This document shows positions 59,760 to 64,000 of a stretch of 64,000 bases of DNA, one piece after another (the stretch's first letter is position 1; each line of letters begins with the position of its first letter). The stretch is from Polydactylus sextarius (lineage: Eukaryota; Chordata; Actinopteri; Polynemidae), in assembly GCA_016801845.1 (NCBI GenBank), contig CM028917.1, forward strand, positions 8,076,501-8,140,500. The letters are read 5' to 3'. A model generated the notes under the pieces. That model was not told the DNA's origin, ran no database searches, and saw only the letters and a program-made list of their open reading frames with translations. The translations under genes and the position numbers were made by a program.

Positions 59760-59879
59760 CTGCAAAAATATTGGAACTTTTTTTTTTTTAAATAAAATTT
59801 TCAAGTTGAGATTTTGGAGTGGGGCTACAGAGAGAAGAAATCAGAGCATTGTTGAAGTTCACATCTCAAAGGATAAAAA
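59760..59879 (+). other. Candidate 5' noncoding exon of the gprc5 gene
   Basis: A strong donor AAAAA|GTAAGTATT at 59879/59880 lies 0.8 kb upstream of the acceptor GTTTGTTTCAG at 60710. The left boundary is arbitrary; no TATA box was found at a fitting distance. Support is the donor alone. Confidence 0.35.
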
Positions 59880-60784
59880 GTAAGTATTCTTATTTTTTTA
59901 ATAGAGGTTCAGACGATTGTTCAGGGATTGTCTTCTCATGATGAGGGGTAACTGACATGTAAAGGTATCTTCTTTATGTTATGCAAACATTTCTGGACTT
60001 TATGTCATACATTGTAATTTACCAACAATCATTCTCAGACCATCATACTCAAATTGGCTGTTTAAAACTTTGATGACCTTATATTAGGATTAAGAAAAAG
60101 TATAAGATTGAGTTCAGCCATTGTTTTACGTATTTTTCTTCCACTATTCTTGACCAACATTAACTCTAACCCTAGCCCACAGATGAAGACTGATTTAAGG
60201 GCAAAGTTGAAGGCTTGGGTCACATTTAAAGCGTGACAAGCCTATAAAAGGTCATCTCTGAATCTCTGAGGGCGAAACAAAGGCCCTGTGACAAGCTGGA
60301 GGAAGTCACAAGCTGATATCAGGAGTTAATATCTTTCACTGTCTCCATCCACCACCTGTAATCTGCAGCCTGCATAAAACCACAGTCCCCATGTGTGTAG
60401 CTATCTCTATCTACCGTAGAATAGTTGCACTGTTCTCCATGTTCTCAAGCTCCATGTTGCAGTTGTTTTTTCCTCCATTCTTAGTCTTGGCACTCACTCC
60501 TCTGCCTTGTTCTGGCATGTTTATACACTCCCTGCTCCTGTTCTCTTCACTCTCACTGTCAAACCTCTCTCTCTCTTTTTTTTCTATTCTGTTCTGACCT
60601 CTGTGCTATTCTGTCTTTCCCTTCATCCATCCTCAGTCAAGCTAATGTTAGTGTATTTGGCCAAACTTGTACTTTAAACAGTTTGTGCTAACATGTGCTG
60701 TTTGTTTCAGGAGAAAAGACCTGCCAAATCAAAGGACAGTTCAAAGGAAGGACAAGAATCCCCACGTGGTCTACTAAAACAAAA

Positions 60785-63138
60785 ATGGCCTTTTTATCCG
60801 AGAGGCACAGATCCCTGTTCCCCCTCCTCCTCCTCTTCTGTGTCCCTCTCACCTGTCTGGGCCAGTCAACCAACAGCAGCTCAACCAATTACACAATCAG
60901 CACCCCAACTGCTTCCTCTCCTTCCTCAAATGTCACCATCTTGAGGGGTTGTGGCAGAGGACTGCACCCCATCTATAGGTACCTGTGTGACCGACGAGCA
61001 GCATGGGGGATTGTACTGGAGACCCTAGCCTCTGCAGGCTTCCTGTTCACCATGGGTCTCCTTTTTGGCCTGTTGTTCTGGTCCCTTTGGATCTGTGTCT
61101 CATCCAGGCAGCAACGCAGCAACATTGGAGGCACAGTTGCGTGCATGTCCATGTTCTTGTTCGCCACAGCGGGGATCTTCGCCATTACCTTCTCATTCAT
61201 CATCCGTCTCACTCCTCAGACCTGCCCCACCAGGATCTTCCTCTTCAGTGTGCTCTTCTCCCTGGCTTTCTCCTGCATGTTGGCTCGATGCCTCGCCCTG
61301 CTGGGCTTCGCAGCTGCCCGGGGCTGGGGAGAACCGGCTATGGCGCTGGGGCTCTTCACTGTGCAGGTTATCATTTCCACACAGTGGCTGATCCTAGTGC
61401 TAGTCCGGGACAAAAACCCTTGCGAGTACACCGCAAATGAATTTGTCATGCTGCAGATCTACGTGCTGTGCCTCCTGGCAATCAGCCTGATTCTCTCTCT
61501 GAACCTACTGTGCCGCTCCTGTTTCACATACAGCTACAGCTACTCTGGGCCCTCCAACCAGCAGGGCAGGATACAGGCCATAGTGATTTTTGTCACGCTG
61601 CTGCTATCTGTTTGTACCTGGGTGGTTTGGATCACTATGTTCACCTGGGGGAACCCTAAGTTGGGCAAACAGCCAAAATGGGATGACCCAGTGCTTTGCA
61701 TCGCATTGGTGGTCAATGGCTGGGTGTTATTGATGGGATATGGCTTGTCCCAAATCGCATTCCTCTGCAGGGGGGAGGCGAGGTCAAAGGATATCCCTTT
61801 GAGCTTTGCTGGCTGGACCAGTCCCAGCGCTGAAGTCCCCGGACTCAGCAGTCAGAAGGAAGGAAAAGAAAACGGAAGCTTTGAGAGCGAATCTGAGAAC
61901 AGGAGAGGTGAGAAATCGTCCTCATTAGTGACAAACTGAGTGGAGCCTAATTGAACGACTGTGAATTATGCTCAGGGCAAAGCTAGACAGGGGACACAGA
62001 AATAACTGCAGCAGCAACTAACAATTATATTTAGCACTAATTAATCTGCCAATTATATACAAAATAAAATAAAATCCACATTACATATGAGTCTGAAAAT
62101 CCTCACAATGTGTCAAACTGAAAGTCTAACACCAAATATAGACCCAAAGATATTTAATTTACATAAAATTTACATAATTTACATTGTCATAAAGCACTAA
62201 ATCAGTAATGTTTTGCATTTAAACATTCAAATGGTTTACATATTTACATATGTACATATCTTACTTGTATGTAACATGTAACACTAACAAACTACATCAA
62301 GGAAATATGAAGTCACCAAGACTATTATCAGTGATAAAATAAAATTAGCCAGGGTTAATGAATGTTCACTAACTTTAACTTTTAATGTTTTAGTTAATAT
62401 TAGGTGCCATAAGCAAGTGGTAATTCAGATTTAAGAAGGCTTAATGAAACTGAAATTCAAAATTGAATCTGTAAATATAAATATAATCTGTAAATATAAT
62501 AATATGCAATTTCCTCTTTAATTACACATTAATCTCCCTTTTAAGTTTTGTTTTCCTGTATGTTGTATTTCTCCTGTATATTGTATTTCTCTTAAACAAA
62601 ATAGAAAATGCCATCACAGCAGAGTCTGGTCAGCAATTTGTATTTTTTTTTTCTATTAAAATTTAATTGCAAGCCAAGTCCATGTTCAACATAAAAAAAT
62701 GAACTGAGCCATCAGCCCGCTCAGCTCTCACTGTAGGTCTTTATGACAAACAGTATATAATGAAGCCATAATTATCTAACTGTATCGTGTGTGTGTGTTT
62801 TTGTGTCCCTCCAGGCAGGAGAGCTGAGCCAGCACTGCGATCGCCCTACGAGTCTGGATTCTCCATGACAGTGAGTAATAAACCGTTAGGATTAACATCT
62901 GCCTCCACATATTCTGCAATTAAGCACTGCAACCTTTTACTACCACAGGCGATTATAGCCAAGTTATATTGTAAGGTTAATGAAAGTGCAGTTTATCATG
63001 AGTTTTAATTGCGGTGGCCTGATGAATGTGCGATTGTGTGTGTTTCAGGAAATCGACCCCGACAAAGATTACACCATTCCTCGTCCTCAGACCACCAACA
63101 TCAGGGAACCCTACGATGACTATTACGGACATGATTAA
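60785..63138 (+). CDS. GPRC5A/D-like orphan G-protein-coupled receptor
   Basis: Retinoic-acid-induced class C-type orphan receptor with a short ectodomain. Coding exons 60785-61907, 62815-62870 and 63049-63138 (1269 nt) give 422 aa. Residues 1 to about 27 are a signal peptide (LFPLLLLFCVPLTCLGQS). N-glycosylation sites NSS, NYT and NVT follow. The conserved RGCGRGL..YRYLCDRRAAWGIVLE lies at 54-79. Seven membrane spans fall roughly at 74-105, 116-140, 150-175, 184-208, 220-244, 264-287 and 302-326. WVVWITMFTWGNPKLGKQPKWDDPV in TM6-TM7 is closest by memory to GPRC5D/GPRC5A, and synteny with ddx47 supports that branch over GPRC5B/C. The cytoplasmic tail (327-422) is Ser/Glu-rich and ends with Tyr-containing EPYDDYYGHD. 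An in-frame upstream ATG (60695) lies before the acceptor and was rejected as the start. Exon 1 holds all seven spans, as in other GPRC5 genes. Confidence 0.92.
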
Positions 63139-63894
63139 AGAGACTTTGTTTTTCTGACTTTGTCTAAAGAAACTGCCACCGAAGCCAAAGTTGAAGATGA
63201 CCCAACTTCTGCACTAATCTGTACTTTGAGTACTCAGCACAAATATGTTTTAATACGTGATTTTCTTGTGCAAATGTAAATATTGCTGCATAGTGTTACA
63301 AGAATTGTTATTTCAAATCTGTCAGTAGAATGTAAAACCCTCGGCCCTGAAGAGAAGAAAGGAAAAAGGACTGAGCAGTGTGATTCATCTGCTTGAGCCT
63401 CACCATCGAGGCTTGATGGGTTCAGATAGTCCAGTCCAAATCCACATCACAAATACTTAGTAAAAGTGCATCTTCATAATGGTGTGTGAGGTGTACATGT
63501 TGTGTGCTGGTCTGATGATGGTATGTAATAACCCCGAGGTGACAGAGGAGGCGTGAAACTGTCACTCTGAAGGTGCCAAACTACACAGCAGAGCAGAGGC
63601 ATGTGAGGATGGTGGAGAGAAGGGAACAGCGGGAACGGGTGAGGAGAGGATGGTTAGATGAGATGAGATAAGACAGGAGGAGGATAGGACCAGAAACCTG
63701 TCAGCGCTGTGGGAGACTTGTGCCATCACTGATTAACATCTTCATATTCAAAGTACATTAGTTACTAGACGTTGTGCTGCACCATTACAGTAGATGTGTT
63801 CTATTTAAACAAAAAAAAAAACAAAAACACAGGGAATACAAGATACGCCATTTCTCACTAACACTTTTTATGCATTTGTGTGACCGCTGTTTTC

Positions 63895-63900
63895 AATAAA
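63895..63900 (+). terminator. gprc5 polyadenylation signal
   Basis: AATAAA in TTTTCAATAAAAGG, about 760 nt past the stop codon at 63136-63138; this gives the likely 3' end near 63915. Confidence 0.7.
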
Positions 63901-64000
63901 AGGTTCATCTATTGAAGGTTGAATTTGTTTCTAAGAGTTTCACTCAAACAGTAAACGCTGATTACTCTCAACCAGTCAGAGCCATGAATCCAGGCACCTG

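Noticed and set aside
60695..60784. Upstream in-frame ATG for the gprc5 protein
   Set aside because: It precedes the splice acceptor at 60709-60710 and would add 30 residues before a clear signal peptide at 60785.

Overview
This is vertebrate nuclear DNA, almost certainly from a teleost fish and probably a spiny-rayed one. Genes are split by GT-AG introns, many of them short. The protein sequences are fish-type, and there are fish-type Tc1 and L2-like transposon relics plus abundant CA/GT microsatellites. There are no bacterial, organellar, rRNA or CRISPR features. I rebuilt exons by hand from splice sites and reading frame. Every complete gene below closes to a whole number of codons.

Layout. 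1-6.6 kb: the 5' end of a non-muscle myosin heavy chain gene (myh10-like, minus strand), with one coding exon, a probable 5' noncoding exon and the start of a long intron. 7.4-12.5 kb: ddx47 (minus, 12 coding exons, 486 aa). 12.7-17.75 kb: wbp11 (minus, 11 coding exons, 727 aa). These three lie in tight tandem on one strand. 21.1-27.3 kb: two almost identical two-exon genes for a Phafin-like PH+FYVE protein (274 aa each), arranged head-to-head as an inverted repeat around about 3.7 kb that holds an L2-like LINE fragment. 27.8-29.1 kb: osteocalcin (bglap, minus, 97 aa). 31.0-33.9 kb: matrix Gla protein (mgp, minus, 114 aa, with a noncoding first exon). 33.9-54.4 kb: about 20 kb with no recognisable gene, holding microsatellites, a degenerate minisatellite, an 81-unit CA tract and a tRNA-like SINE fragment. 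54.45-56.9 kb: pde6h (plus, 86 aa). 57.3-58.9 kb: a decayed Tc1-like transposon and a 118-bp direct repeat. 59.8-63.9 kb: a GPRC5A/D-like orphan receptor (plus, 422 aa).

The gene set (ddx47, gprc5, wbp11, mgp, pde6h) corresponds to human 12p12.3-p13.1. Osteocalcin and the Phafin-like pair are not in that human interval. The genes are not an operon and are functionally diverse: cytoskeleton, ribosome biogenesis, splicing, endosome trafficking, mineralisation control, cone phototransduction and an orphan receptor. The two mineralisation genes bglap and mgp are neighbours with identical intron phases, so they look like an ancient tandem pair. The most unusual feature is the inverted Phafin-like pair. 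Its coding and intronic sequences are nearly identical, but its promoters have diverged: one copy has a consensus CRE plus TATA box and the other has both motifs altered.
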